A program made the translations under genes and the position numbers. Below the pieces are notes generated by a model. That model was not told where the DNA came from, searched no databases, and saw nothing but the letters and a program-made list of their open reading frames with translations. Positions 25,805-35,005 of a DNA stretch of 64,000 nt are shown here, one piece after another. The DNA lies in assembly GCF_022370635.2 (NCBI RefSeq), contig NZ_CP092362.2, forward strand, positions 2,666,001 to 2,730,000. Direction: 5' to 3'. Numbering within the stretch: position 1 is the first letter of the stretch; every line of letters starts with the position of its first letter. The DNA comes from Mycolicibacterium crocinum (GTDB lineage: Bacteria; Actinomycetota; Actinomycetes; Mycobacteriales; Mycobacteriaceae).

Positions 25805-25910
25805 ATGCTCCCGAACCGCCCACAGCCGGCCCCCGGGGGCTGCGAGTCTGTCGGAAATAGTACTAGGCGGCCCCGCCAACCGCCCGGCGAGGGTCTTTGC
25901 GACGAAATGA

Positions 25911-25949
25911 CACCAGGGCCGTCGATCCTCGTTGATCGCGGCCCTGGTG
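25911..25949 (-). terminator. Hairpin terminator after car
   Basis: CACCAGGGCCG (25911-25921) and CGGCCCTGGTG (25939-25949) form a perfect 11-bp stem with a 17-base loop. It lies 15 bases after the car stop, between car and the GGDEF gene. There is no clear U-run, which is common for mycobacterial terminators. Confidence 0.65.
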
Positions 25950-25963
25950 TTGGGTGGAGTTCG

Positions 25964-28900
25964 CTACAGCAGACCCAGCAGCTGCAAGTCCGTGATGTAT
26001 TTGACGATGATCTCCGGGGAGATGTGCGGAATGTCTTTGTCCGGACCGATCTTCGCGTCCTGAACGGCGGCGCGGAACCGGTCGGTGGGGGCGATCGATC
26101 CGCGGATCGGCCGCTCCGGGTGCTGATAGTTGTGCAGCAGCGGAAGCAGCGAGCCCTGGCGCTGGCGGTCGGGCAATGCCCGCATCGCCGTTTCGAACCG
26201 CTGCAACCAGGCGCCGTACTCGGAGATCCGCTGGATCGGGTAGCCGGCCTCCATCAGCCAGTCGACGAACTCGTCGAGCCCGATGCCGTCGTCGTAGGGG
26301 TTCATGACGTGGTAGGTCTCGAACCCGTCGGTGACACGCGCACCCAGCGTGTCGATCGCCTCGGCGATGAACTCCACCGGCAGGCCGTCGTAGTGCGCCC
26401 GCTGGCGGTTGCCGTTGGCGTCGAGCTCGTAGAACGAGGCCGGGGCGATGCCGGTGGCCACCAGGCTCAACATCATCCGGGTGAACATGTCCGGCAGGTT
26501 CAGCTGTCCGCCGTAGGTGGTGTCGGCCAGGATCATGTCGCAGCGGAACACCGAGACCGGCAGGCCGCACAGGTCGTGCGCCTCGCGCAGCAGCACCTCG
26601 CCGGCCCACTTGCTGTTGCTGTAGCCGTTCGCGTACGAGTCGTCGACCGCCCGAGTCGCGCTGATCTCGCGGATGTCGCCGTCCTCGACGAAACGTCCCG
26701 GTGCGATACCGGCTCCGACGCCAATTGTGGAGGTGTAGATGAACGGCTTCTGCTTCGTGGTCAGCGCGATCCGGATGAGCTCAGCAGTGCCAACAGCGTT
26801 GGGCCCGAACAACTCCCGGTACGGCAGGACGTGATTGACCAGCGCGGCTGGGTCGACGATCAGGTCGACGGTGTCGGCCAGTCGCTTCCAGGTCTGCTGG
26901 TCCAGGCCGAGGTTCTCCTCGCCCTTGTCTCCGGCGATCACCTCGAGGTGGTCGGCGGCCAGCTGCTGGTAGTGCTCGAGCAGCTTCGGGTCGCCGCTGT
27001 CGAATGTGGCGTCGAGGCGGGCGCGCGCTGCGGCGTCGTCCTTGGCGCGTACCAGGCAGATCACCGTGCCATCGACCAGGTTCATCCGCTCCAGCCAATC
27101 CAGTGCCAGGTAGCGACCCAGGAATCCGGTTGCGCCGGTGAGCAATACGGTGCGAATCTCGCTGGCCGGGCCCGGCAGCTGCGGTGCGGCGGCCAGCGTG
27201 GCGACATCGATGAAGCGGTCGAGCGTGAGATCACTGGCGTGCGCTTCGGTGGCGCCGGCCCCGTGGACGGAGGCGAAGGTCGGCCGCTTGCTGCCCGAGC
27301 TGCGCTCCGACTCGATGTAGCCGGCTATCGCTTGCAGGTCGTTGGCAGGGCTGACGATCACGCCGACCGGGACCTCGATCCCGAAGATCTCGTTGAGCAG
27401 GTTGGCGAAGGTCAACGCCGACAACGAGTCTCCGCCGAGATCGGTGAAGTGCGCATCGGGCTGCAGATCGGCGGTCGCTGCACCCAGCAGCGCGCCGGCC
27501 GCGCGAGTGACGGTCACCAGCGCCGGTGCGTCGGCACCGCTCTGCCGCAAGGCGCGCAGCTCGTCGGCCTGCCCTTCGGCCAGATCGACGTACAACTGCT
27601 CGAGGGCCGATCCGTAGCGTTCCTTCAACCGCGGCCACGCCAGCTTGCGGATACCGGTCAGCAGTCCGTTCTCAAGAGTGAAAGGCGTTGTCTCGATGAG
27701 GAAGTCACGCGGGATCTCGTAGGACTGCAATCCGGCGCCGCGGGCCACCTCCTGCAGGGACTCGGCAATCAGGGACTTGAGTTCCGCAGCGTCGCGGCCT
27801 TCCGCCGCCTCGGCGGTCGGCACGATCACCGCGAGCAGATACGGCCGTGCGCTGTTGCCGTACAGGTAGATCTGGTGCACCACGGCGCTGCGCCCAAATG
27901 CGGCTTCCAGCTTGGAGACGGTGACGAACTCACCCTGCGACAGCTTCAGCACGTTGTTGCGCCGATCCACGTACTGCAGATGGTCGGGCGCGGTCTCGGC
28001 GACGATGTCACCGGTGCGATAGAAACCGTCCTCGTCGAACATCGCTTCGGTGACTTCGGGCCGCTTGTAGTAGCCGGGGAACAGCTGCGTCGACTTGACC
28101 AGCAGTTCACCGCGGGGATGAGGCAAATCCGTTCCGAAGTAACCCAATTCGGGGACGTCGACCAGCTTGTAGTCGGTGACCGGTGGGCGGCGCACTACGC
28201 CGTCGACGAACACCGCGCCCGCCTCGGTGGAGCCGTAGCCCTCGACCAGGTGCATGTCCAGGAAATCCTCGACCCACGCCTTCAGTTCCGGCGCGATCGG
28301 TGCCGAGCCGGTGATCGCCGAGACGAAGCGGTTCCCCAGCAGGTCGGCGCGCTTCTCGGCGAGAACCTGCGCCGCGCTGTCGTCTCGCCGATCGACCTCG
28401 CTCTGGACCTCCTGATGGATCATGTCCCACACGCGCGGCACCAGGTTCAGCTGGGTCGGGCGGGTCAGTGCCAGGTCCTCCAGGAACGTCGACAGGTCCG
28501 GGCGGGCGGCGAAATAGACTGTGCCGCCGGCGCTCAGCGCGCCGTACAACGCACCGCGACCCATCACGTGGCTCATCGGCATGAAGCTCAACACGATCGC
28601 CGGGAACGCGCCCTGCTTGTCGTCCCAGTGCGCGGCACCCGCGCGCCACATATCGGCCACCTTGTGGGCCGGGTACATCGCGCCCTTGGGGGCGCCGGTG
28701 CTGCCGGAGGTGTAGATCAGCAGGCCCAGGGGGTCGTCCTCGCCGGCATCGGTCGTCGCGACGGGCGTGCCTGCCCCGCGGTCGATCTCGTCGGCGAGGG
28801 TGACCACCTCGACGCCGTCGAGCCGGGCCTTCGCTGCCGCCAGCGCGTCACGCTGGTCGTCGACCTCGGGCCGGAAATCGAAGACCACCAAGCGTTTCGG

Positions 28901-29446
28901 GGCCGGGCCGGCCAGCACGAGCTCAACGGCGTCATCGAGATAGTCGATGCTCGAGGCGATGACCACGGGTTCGGTCTCGGCGATGATCGGCTCCAGCTGG
29001 GTGGTCACGGCGCTGGTCTGCAGCGGCACGGACACCGCACCGAGTTGCGTCAACGCAAGATCGACGACGGTGTAGTCCACGCTGGTGAAGCCGAGAATGG
29101 CCACCCGATCACCGGCGGCGACGGGGCCGGTCGACCAGGCGCCGGCGACCGACTGCACGCGGTCCCACAGCTGACGGTAGGTGATGGTGTCGAACTCGGG
29201 CAGCAGTTCGGCGGTGGTGCGCTGCGTCTGCGGGTCCTGATGGAACCGAACCGCGCGCTGGCCCAGGGCGGGGCGATCGGCGTAGCCGTCGAAGATGGTC
29301 TTGATGATGGCGGGAAGACGCAGTCCGGGTTGATCGGCGGCCGCGGTCACCTTGGGGTCCGGTGCGGCGGCGGCGAACTGCGGGTCGTTCGCGTAGAGAT
29401 CGGCAACGCGCTGCTCAAAACGGGCTTCGCGAGTATCAATCGGCAT
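25964..29446 (-). CDS. car: Carboxylic acid reductase (CAR/FadD9)
   Basis: The 1160-residue enzyme reduces carboxylic acids to aldehydes using ATP and NADPH. Order: an N-terminal adenylation domain with [37 protein letters not shown] and YRTGDIV; a phosphopantetheine carrier with [11 protein letters not shown]; and a C-terminal Rossmann reductase with [15 protein letters not shown] and the catalytic YSNSKWAGE. The carrier Ser needs a phosphopantetheinyl transferase encoded elsewhere. The start at [14 protein letters not shown] has TGGAG upstream; a 20-residue extension from an earlier start is unlikely. The length equals known mycobacterial CARs. In M. tuberculosis fadD9 (Rv2590) also lies between ruvB and gabT. 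An inverted repeat upstream suggests specific regulation. Confidence 0.95.
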   Translation of the reverse strand: MPIDTREARFEQRVADLYANDPQFAAAAPDPKVTAAADQPGLRLPAIIKTIFDGYADRPALGQRAVRFHQDPQTQRTTAELLPEFDTITYRQLWDRVQSVAGAWSTGPVAAGDRVAILGFTSVDYTVVDLALTQLGAVSVPLQTSAVTTQLEPIIAETEPVVIASSIDYLDDAVELVLAGPAPKRLVVFDFRPEVDDQRDALAAAKARLDGVEVVTLADEIDRGAGTPVATTDAGEDDPLGLLIYTSGSTGAPKGAMYPAHKVADMWRAGAAHWDDKQGAFPAIVLSFMPMSHVMGRGALYGALSAGGTVYFAARPDLSTFLEDLALTRPTQLNLVPRVWDMIHQEVQSEVDRRDDSAAQVLAEKRADLLGNRFVSAITGSAPIAPELKAWVEDFLDMHLVEGYGSTEAGAVFVDGVVRRPPVTDYKLVDVPELGYFGTDLPHPRGELLVKSTQLFPGYYKRPEVTEAMFDEDGFYRTGDIVAETAPDHLQYVDRRNNVLKLSQGEFVTVSKLEAAFGRSAVVHQIYLYGNSARPYLLAVIVPTAEAAEGRDAAELKSLIAESLQEVARGAGLQSYEIPRDFLIETTPFTLENGLLTGIRKLAWPRLKERYGSALEQLYVDLAEGQADELRALRQSGADAPALVTVTRAAGALLGAATADLQPDAHFTDLGGDSLSALTFANLLNEIFGIEVPVGVIVSPANDLQAIAGYIESERSSGSKRPTFASVHGAGATEAHASDLTLDRFIDVATLAAAPQLPGPASEIRTVLLTGATGFLGRYLALDWLERMNLVDGTVICLVRAKDDAAARARLDATFDSGDPKLLEHYQQLAADHLEVIAGDKGEENLGLDQQTWKRLADTVDLIVDPAALVNHVLPYRELFGPNAVGTAELIRIALTTKQKPFIYTSTIGVGAGIAPGRFVEDGDIREISATRAVDDSYANGYSNSKWAGEVLLREAHDLCGLPVSVFRCDMILADTTYGGQLNLPDMFTRMMLSLVATGIAPASFYELDANGNRQRAHYDGLPVEFIAEAIDTLGARVTDGFETYHVMNPYDDGIGLDEFVDWLMEAGYPIQRISEYGAWLQRFETAMRALPDRQRQGSLLPLLHNYQHPERPIRGSIAPTDRFRAAVQDAKIGPDKDIPHISPEIIVKYITDLQLLGLL

Positions 29447-29510
29447 GACGAGACTCCATTGACAAGCTGGTGAGAAGAAGATTGGCGGGCGCTTCGTTGT
29501 GCCCAAATAA

Positions 29511-29535
29511 AACTACGTTAGCAAAACTAACGTTA
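29511..29535. promoter_or_regulatory. Inverted repeat upstream of car, candidate operator
   Basis: ACGTTAG (29515-29521) and CTAACGT (29527-29533) are exact inverse repeats with a five-base spacer, in the AT-rich stretch about 65 bases before the car start. AACTACGTTA and AACTAACGTTA also form a direct repeat. It may bind an acid- or aldehyde-responsive regulator. No regulator gene is adjacent. Confidence 0.5.
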
Positions 29536-29674
29536 TTCCTTCGGTCGACCGCGATGCTACGAATCGGGCCTGTGAACTTGCTCTCGGTCCGCGGCTATCA
29601 GCTTCGTTAGAGGTCTGCGACACACGGGTACCCGACGTCCATTACGGGATTCGCTCTTGATTCAAGGAGGCGTC

Positions 29675-30343
29675 ATGAAAGACGTAGACACCCGCCTGGA
29701 CCCGCGCGCGGGCCGGATGGAGATCGCGCGCAGCCGAGGCGCGGCCAGTGGTTTTCTGCTCATTCTGCTCGGGTTGTGGGGAGCCCTGATTCCGTTCATC
29801 GGACCGTACTTCGACTTCGCTTACGACCCTGACACGCCATGGACGTGGACCTCGGCGCGTGGCTGGCTCGAGGTTCTGCCCGGAGCTGTGACCGTGGTGG
29901 GCGGACTGCTTCTGCTGATGTCGCGCAACCGTGCGACCGCGCTGCTCGGCGGCTGGCTGTCCGTCATCGCCGGTGCGTGGTTCGTCGTCGGCCGACTCTT
30001 CGCCAGCCCGTGGGGCCTGGGCGATTTCGGTGGACCGGCGGCCAGCAGCACCGCCGGTCAGGTCGCGCTGGAGCTGACGTTCTTCAGCGGGCTCGGTGCG
30101 CTCATCATCTTCTTCGGCGCGATGGCGCTGGGCCGGGTCTCGGTACACAGCCTGCGTGACGTCCGCTACGCCAGCCGCACGGTGACCGCCCAACCCGTTG
30201 CCGCCGAACCGGTTGCCGCTGCGCCCACCGAGGTCATGGAGCCGCGTCGGCATCACGCCGACGAGGTCGAGGGCGAACCGCGCCGGCACCGCAGTTGGCG
30301 TGACATGTTCGGCGGCCATCGCCGCACCCCGGTCGCGCACTGA
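29675..30343 (+). CDS. Four-helix membrane protein with basic C-terminal tail
   Basis: The ATG at 29675 follows AAGGAGG, an ideal ribosome site, and gives 222 residues. Four hydrophobic helices lie within residues 25-155. The external loop carries FDFAYDPDTPWTWTSARGWL. The tail after residue 165 is Ala/Pro-rich, then His/Arg-rich (EPRRHRSWRDMFGGHRRTPV), and cytoplasmic by charge. I do not recognise a named family, though similar proteins are annotated as hypothetical membrane proteins in mycobacteria. It is divergent from car and closed by a terminator. Confidence 0.75.
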   Translation: MKDVDTRLDPRAGRMEIARSRGAASGFLLILLGLWGALIPFIGPYFDFAYDPDTPWTWTSARGWLEVLPGAVTVVGGLLLLMSRNRATALLGGWLSVIAGAWFVVGRLFASPWGLGDFGGPAASSTAGQVALELTFFSGLGALIIFFGAMALGRVSVHSLRDVRYASRTVTAQPVAAEPVAAAPTEVMEPRRHHADEVEGEPRRHRSWRDMFGGHRRTPVAH

Positions 30344-30358
30344 CCGCATACCCCGAGG

Positions 30359-30394
30359 AGCCACCCGTCGCCGTCGCGCGGCGGGTGGCTTTCG
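30359..30394 (+). terminator. Rho-independent terminator after the membrane protein gene
   Basis: AGCCACCCG (30359-30367) pairs with CGGGTGGCT (30382-30390). The inner GCCG/CGGC bases can extend the stem, and TTTC follows. It lies 15 bases after the stop at 30343. Confidence 0.75.
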
Positions 30395-30471
30395 TGCGTA
30401 ACCGAGGTCACTCTGCGATCTGCGCCACAAACCCGGTGGCGCGACGAGGTTTTCGGGTCACTGTGGACAGC

Positions 30472-30819
30472 ATGACCGCCACGTTCGTTCCCGACGATGA
30501 CTTCATCCGTATCGCCGACATCTGCACGACGCTCGGCGTGCCGGACGACGATTGGGTGCTGTTCTGGCGATGGGCCGACGAACTGCCGTCTGCGAAGGCG
30601 GTCGACGAGTTGAATTCTTACGTCGACGCTCTCATCGCCGAGCGATGCCGGCGGTCCGCCGACGACGAACTGAGCGAGCTCATCGCGCTGGGATTGACCG
30701 ACGACGAGATTCGCCGCCGGGTCGCGGTCCTCGTAACGAAGACTCGCGGTTGCGCCGAGATCGACGTTGCGCAGGGTTGCACTCGTACTTCCTCTGCGAG
30801 ACGTCGGTTTGGGCGATAG
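30472..30819 (+). CDS. Stand-alone cytochrome P450 fragment-like protein
   Basis: The 115-residue product reads like the middle of a bacterial P450: ADICTTLGVPDDDWVLFWRW, then ADELPSAKAVDELNSYVDAL, then IAERCRR and LIALGLTDDEIRRRVAVLV. In an intact P450 the next residues would be the helix I motif AGHETT and later the haem Cys. Here it instead runs into an Arg/Ser-rich tail and stops, so it cannot bind haem as a P450. The start may be the ATG at 30472 or the GTG at 30463. It may be a decayed gene remnant or a retained helical domain. No remaining P450 sequence is visible downstream, where the opposing dehydrogenase gene begins. Confidence 0.6.
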   Translation: MTATFVPDDDFIRIADICTTLGVPDDDWVLFWRWADELPSAKAVDELNSYVDALIAERCRRSADDELSELIALGLTDDEIRRRVAVLVTKTRGCAEIDVAQGCTRTSSARRRFGR

Positions 30820-30837
30820 AGATAGAGGGCGAGCCGC

Positions 30838-32265
30838 TCAGCCGGTGTAGACCATGACGTGCTTGATGCGGGTGTAGTCCTCCAACCCGTACATCGACAG
30901 ATCCTTGCCGTGGCCTGAGGCCTTGAAACCGCCGTGCGGCATTTCGGCGACCAGTGGGATGTGGGTGTTGATCCACACGCAGCCGAAGTCCAGCGCATTG
31001 GACACCCGGATCGCCCGCGACACATCCTTTGTCCACACCGACGATGCCAGTCCGTATTCGGTGCCGTTGGCCCAGCGGATGGCCTCGTCCTCGTCGGCGA
31101 ACGACTGGACGGTGATCACCGGACCGAAGATCTCCTCCTGCACGTGCCGATCGTCCTGGCGCAGGCCGCCGATCACGGTCGGCTCGACGTAGAAACCCTT
31201 GTCGCCCTGACGGTTTCCACCGGCCGCCACCTTCGCATGCGATGGCACGTCGGACAGGAAGCCGAGCACCCGGTCGAGCTGATTGGTGTTGTTGACCGGC
31301 GGGACCCAGGCGTCCTCGTCGTCGGCGCGCCGCCCGAATGTGGTCGTCGCGCTGCCGGCCTGTTCGGCCAGCGCGGCGGTGAGGTCCTGCGCGATATCGG
31401 CCCGGGCCAGCACCCGGGTGGCCGCGGTGCAATCCTGGCCGGCGTTGAAGTAGCCGGCCGTCGCGATTCCCTCTGCGGCAGTGGCGATATCGGCGTCATC
31501 GAACACGATCACCGGCGCCTTTCCGCCGAGTTCGAGGTGAGTGCGTTTGAGATGCCCACCGGCGCTCACCGCGACCGCGCGGCCCGCGGCCACCGAACCG
31601 GTGATCGACACCATCTGCGGAGTCGGATGCGCGACGACGCCCGCGCCGGTCACCCGGTCACCGCAGACGACGTTGAGCACACCGGGCCCGAAGTGCTTGG
31701 CGGCGATCTCGGCCAGCATCACCGTGGTGACCGGGGTGGTGTCGCTGGGTTTGAGCACGACTGTGTTGCCCGCGGCGATGGCCGGGCAGAACTTCCAGAT
31801 CGCCATCATCATCGGGTAATTCCACGGCGCGACCTGACCGATCACCCCGACCGGCTCGCGCCGGATCCACGACGTGTGGTCGGCCATGTACTCGCCGGCC
31901 GACTTGCCCTCCAAAACCCTTGCCGCACCGGCATAGAAGCGGATCTGGTCGACCATCGGAGGGATCTCCTCGGCCAGCGTCACATGGTTGGGCTTACCGG
32001 TATTGCGGCCTTCGGCGGCGACCAGGTCAGCGGCTGCCTTCTCCACGTCGTCCGCGAACCCCAAAAGCGCCTTCTGTCGCTGCGACGGTGTGGTGCGCTT
32101 CCAGTCGGCGAACGCCCGGCTCGCCGCGGCGTACGCGTTGTCGATGTCCTGTTCGTTGGAAATCGGAGCAGTGCCGTACTTTTCACCGGTGGACGGGTCG
32201 ACGATCGGCATCGTCGCTCCGCTCACGGAGTCGATGAGCTCGCCGTCGATGAAGTTCTGGACCAT
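30838..32265 (-). CDS. Aldehyde dehydrogenase, gamma-aminobutyraldehyde dehydrogenase-like
   Basis: The 475-residue NAD(P)-dependent enzyme has VAPWNYPMMMAIWKFCPAIA, SITGSVAAGRAVAVSAGGHL (cofactor fold), the catalytic Glu in LELGGKAPVIVFDDAD, and the nucleophilic Cys in NAGQDCTAATR. The sequence around APWNYPMMMAIWKFCPAIA and NAGQDCTA is that of aminobutyraldehyde/betaine-aldehyde type enzymes (PatD/PuuC group). It starts at an ATG that overlaps the gabT stop by one base (TGATG). With gabT it would convert 4-aminobutyraldehyde to GABA and then to succinate semialdehyde, as in putrescine breakdown. Substrate assignment is inferred. Confidence 0.88.
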   Translation of the reverse strand: MVQNFIDGELIDSVSGATMPIVDPSTGEKYGTAPISNEQDIDNAYAAASRAFADWKRTTPSQRQKALLGFADDVEKAAADLVAAEGRNTGKPNHVTLAEEIPPMVDQIRFYAGAARVLEGKSAGEYMADHTSWIRREPVGVIGQVAPWNYPMMMAIWKFCPAIAAGNTVVLKPSDTTPVTTVMLAEIAAKHFGPGVLNVVCGDRVTGAGVVAHPTPQMVSITGSVAAGRAVAVSAGGHLKRTHLELGGKAPVIVFDDADIATAAEGIATAGYFNAGQDCTAATRVLARADIAQDLTAALAEQAGSATTTFGRRADDEDAWVPPVNNTNQLDRVLGFLSDVPSHAKVAAGGNRQGDKGFYVEPTVIGGLRQDDRHVQEEIFGPVITVQSFADEDEAIRWANGTEYGLASSVWTKDVSRAIRVSNALDFGCVWINTHIPLVAEMPHGGFKASGHGKDLSMYGLEDYTRIKHVMVYTG

Positions 32266-33605
32266 CAGAGTTCGGCGAGGATCTCTGCCAGCACGTCGAG
32301 GCCCTCGGTCAGCAGCTCGTCGCTGATGGCCAACGGCGGCAGGAACCGCAGCACGTTGCCGTACGTGCCGCAGGTCAGCACCACCACGCCCTGGGCGTGC
32401 GCCTTGGCGGATAAGGTCTTTACCAGCTCCGGATCCGGTTCGGCGGTACCGGATTTCACCAGTTCCACGGCGATCATCGCGCCGCGGCCGCGGACATCAC
32501 CGATGCGGTCGTCGTCGGCCTGCATCCGGCCGAGCTTGTCCTTCATTACCGTTTCGATCTGCTTGGCGCGATCCACCAGGCCGTCGAGTTCGATGGTCTC
32601 GATGGTGGCGAGCGCGGCAGCGCAGGCCAGGGGATTGCCGCCGTAGGTGCCGCCGAGACCGCTGACGTGCGGAGCGTCCATGATCTCGGCGCGCCCGGTC
32701 ACCGCCGACAGCGGCAGACCGTCGGCGATGCCCTTGGCTGTCACGATCAGATCCGGCTCGATGCCCTCGTCCTCACACGCGAACATCGTTCCGGTGCGGG
32801 CGAATCCGGTCTGCACTTCGTCGGCGATGAACACGACATTGTTGTCCGAACACCATGCCCGCAGCGCCGGCAGGAAACCGGGCGCGGGCACGATGAAGCC
32901 GCCCTCGCCCTGGATCGGCTCGATGATGATGGCGGCCAGGTTGGCCGCACCGATCTGCTTGTCGATGATGTTCAGCGCCCGCTCGGCGGCGAGTTCACCG
33001 TCGGTGGCCCATTCCTTGTCGATCAGGCCGTCGCGGAAGGGATAGGACAGGGGAGCGCGATAGATCTCCGGCGCGAACGGCCCGAAGCCACTCTTGTAGG
33101 GCATCGATTTGGCGGTCAGCGCCATCGTCAGGTTGGTGCGCCCGTGATACGCGTGGTCGAACGCCACCACCGCGGTCTTGCGGGTGTAGGAACGCGCGAT
33201 CTTGACCGCGTTCTCCACGGCTTCGGACCCGGAGTTGAACAGTGCAGAGCGTTTCTCGTAGGAACCCGGGGTGAGCCGGTTGAGGTGCTCGGCGACGGCG
33301 ATGTACTCCTCGTAGGGCGTCACCATGAAACAGGTGTGCGTGAAGTCGGCGACCTGCGCCTGGACCGCCTCCACCACGCGCGGCGAGGCGTTGCCGATCG
33401 TGGTCACCGCGATGCCCGAGCCGAGGTCGATCAGCCGGTTGCCGTCGACGTCCTCGATGATCCCGCCGGCGGCCCGCGCGGTATAGACGGGCATGGTGAC
33501 GCCGACGCCGTGCGAAACCGCAGCGACCCTGCGCTTACTCAGTTCGACGGACCCGGGGCCCGGGATCTCGGTGACGAGTTTGCGGCTCTGCTCGAGGGTG
33601 GTCAC
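32265..33605 (-). CDS. gabT: 4-aminobutyrate aminotransferase
   Basis: The 446-residue class III PLP aminotransferase transfers the amino group of GABA to 2-oxoglutarate, giving succinate semialdehyde and glutamate. It shows LFNSGSEAVENAVKIAR for cofactor phosphate contact, VAFDHAYHGRTNLTMALTAK, IEPIQGEGGFIVP, the FIADEVQTGFARTG Asp, and the Schiff-base Lys in VTAKGIADGLPLSAV. Length and order match gabT (Rv2589) of M. tuberculosis. It is the first gene of a two-gene operon with the downstream aldehyde dehydrogenase. Confidence 0.95.
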   Translation of the reverse strand: MTTLEQSRKLVTEIPGPGSVELSKRRVAAVSHGVGVTMPVYTARAAGGIIEDVDGNRLIDLGSGIAVTTIGNASPRVVEAVQAQVADFTHTCFMVTPYEEYIAVAEHLNRLTPGSYEKRSALFNSGSEAVENAVKIARSYTRKTAVVAFDHAYHGRTNLTMALTAKSMPYKSGFGPFAPEIYRAPLSYPFRDGLIDKEWATDGELAAERALNIIDKQIGAANLAAIIIEPIQGEGGFIVPAPGFLPALRAWCSDNNVVFIADEVQTGFARTGTMFACEDEGIEPDLIVTAKGIADGLPLSAVTGRAEIMDAPHVSGLGGTYGGNPLACAAALATIETIELDGLVDRAKQIETVMKDKLGRMQADDDRIGDVRGRGAMIAVELVKSGTAEPDPELVKTLSAKAHAQGVVVLTCGTYGNVLRFLPPLAISDELLTEGLDVLAEILAEL

Positions 33606-33650
33606 TTCTGGTCTCCTAGGCGAATGGCGTGGCGCGAAGCGGGTACTTCG

Positions 33651-33678
33651 AGCCTAGTCATCTAGGAGCGCGATGCAA
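33651..33678 (-). promoter_or_regulatory. Candidate gabT promoter with overlapping palindrome
   Basis: On the minus strand TTGCAT (33678-33673) and TAGGCT (33656-33651) are 16 bases apart, about 50 bases before the gabT ATG. CCTAG-TCAT-CTAGG (33653-33666) is an exact inverted repeat across the -10 and spacer, so a repressor could act there. Confidence 0.4.
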
Positions 33679-33746
33679 CTGAAAACTCGGTTGATAGCCC
33701 GATTCGACAATGGATTGCGTCGCTTAGAGCGACTGAATCAACGTAA

Positions 33747-34442
33747 TCAGTCGGCACCGGCTGCTGGAAACGCCGCGCCGTCGAGCCGGTCGACCGTCGC
33801 GAACGACGCCACCGGCTGGCGGGTGAGCCGACGCACCTGGCGAACCGGGTGCCCCAGCGCGATCACCGCGGCCAGCACCAGCGGATCCTCGGCGCCCAGC
33901 AGCCGCTTGACCTCGTCTTCCTCCCGGATGAGCATCGTCGTCAGCACGCCGCCGAGCCCCTCGGCGCGAGCGGCCAGCAGGATGCTCCACGCAAACGGGT
34001 AGACCGACGCACCACCGGCCAGCGAGTAGCGGTCGAGGTCGCGGTCCACGGCGGCCAGCTGTGACAGGTCGGCGAACAGTGCCAGCAGCACCGGTACCTC
34101 GTCGAGGTGGGCAGCCAATCCGGCGGCCGCGGCTTCCTCGGCCTGCGCGGTTCCGGCGGCCAGGGCGGCCGCCTCGGCAGCGGGGTCGTTGACCGGCGAC
34201 CACGGCCGCAATCCGGCGGCGGTCAGCGTCAGGTACCCGACCCACGGCCGACGATAGAGATCGCGGAGAGCTCCCCGAAGAACCGGGTCTTTGACCACGA
34301 CCAGCCGCCAGGCCTGCGCATTGGCTCCGCTGGGGGCGAATCGCGCGGTGTCCAGAACGCGCGCCAGTACCGCGTCGTCGACCGGCTCGTCGGTGAAGTC
34401 GCGCACCGACCCGGTGCTGCGCAGGGCGTCGATCAGGTCCAT
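33747..34442 (-). CDS. Nitroreductase family flavoprotein
   Basis: The 231-residue product has the nitroreductase fold: MDLIDALRSTGSVRDFTDEP with the FMN-binding Arg, RFAPSGANAQAWRLVVVKD, SILLAARAEGLGGVLTTMLI and ALGHPVRQVRRLTRQP at the end. Members are FMN-dependent NAD(P)H oxidoreductases acting on nitroaromatics, quinones or unsaturated substrates. The ATG is set at the usual MDLID start. A longer in-frame opening upstream overlaps yajC on the other strand and is a shadow. It is divergent from yajC. Confidence 0.88.
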   Translation of the reverse strand: MDLIDALRSTGSVRDFTDEPVDDAVLARVLDTARFAPSGANAQAWRLVVVKDPVLRGALRDLYRRPWVGYLTLTAAGLRPWSPVNDPAAEAAALAAGTAQAEEAAAAGLAAHLDEVPVLLALFADLSQLAAVDRDLDRYSLAGGASVYPFAWSILLAARAEGLGGVLTTMLIREEDEVKRLLGAEDPLVLAAVIALGHPVRQVRRLTRQPVASFATVDRLDGAAFPAAGAD

Positions 34443-34574
34443 CCGACCATCTTCCACCGGCGGTGCCGGTCGGAGCCGGCGCGGCACAATGGCAGACTGG
34501 TCAGCTATGAAGCCCGTGACCTGATGGTCGCGGCGCGCTGAACCCAGCACCCGATACGAAAGAATCGTTCCGCC

Positions 34575-34919
34575 ATGGACCTGCTCGTCTTCCTGCCCCT
34601 GATCATCATCATGGGCGCATTCATGTATTTCGCCTCCCGGCGCCAGCGCAAGGCCATGCAGGCCACGATCGACCTGCACGAGTCCTTGACCATCGGCGAC
34701 CGGGTTCACACCACCTCCGGCCTGCAGGCCACGATTGTCGGCATCACCGACGACAACGTCGACCTGGAGATCGCCCCCGGCGTCGTGACCACCTGGATGA
34801 AGCTGGCCATCCGTGACCGCATCGAGGACGAGGCCACGGATGCCGACTCCGACGGTGTCGTCGAGTCGGGAGCCACCGAGCTCACCGAGTCCGACGCGGA
34901 CCGCCTCACCAAAGACTGA
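34575..34919 (+). CDS. yajC: Preprotein translocase accessory subunit YajC
   Basis: The 114-residue protein has one N-terminal membrane helix (LLVFLPLIIIMGAFMYFAS) and a cytoplasmic domain with RRQRKAMQATIDLHESLTIG, DRVHTTSGLQATIVGI and VTTWMKLAIRD, characteristic of YajC. The acidic C-terminal tail is typical of actinobacteria. It associates with SecDF at the SecYEG channel and precedes secD in the same direction. Confidence 0.95.
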   Translation: MDLLVFLPLIIIMGAFMYFASRRQRKAMQATIDLHESLTIGDRVHTTSGLQATIVGITDDNVDLEIAPGVVTTWMKLAIRDRIEDEATDADSDGVVESGATELTESDADRLTKD

Positions 34920-35005
34920 TCGCCAGGCCCGCCACGTACCCTCTAGCGGGAGTTGATTGAGGACCGCACCGCGGGACGCGGCACAAACCTAGGAGAGACA
35001 ACAAC

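Noticed and set aside
25604..29473. A 1289-residue plus-strand open frame
   Set aside because: It is the antisense of car. The composition is shadow-like (Arg/Gly/Gln/Val), and car has all its catalytic motifs.
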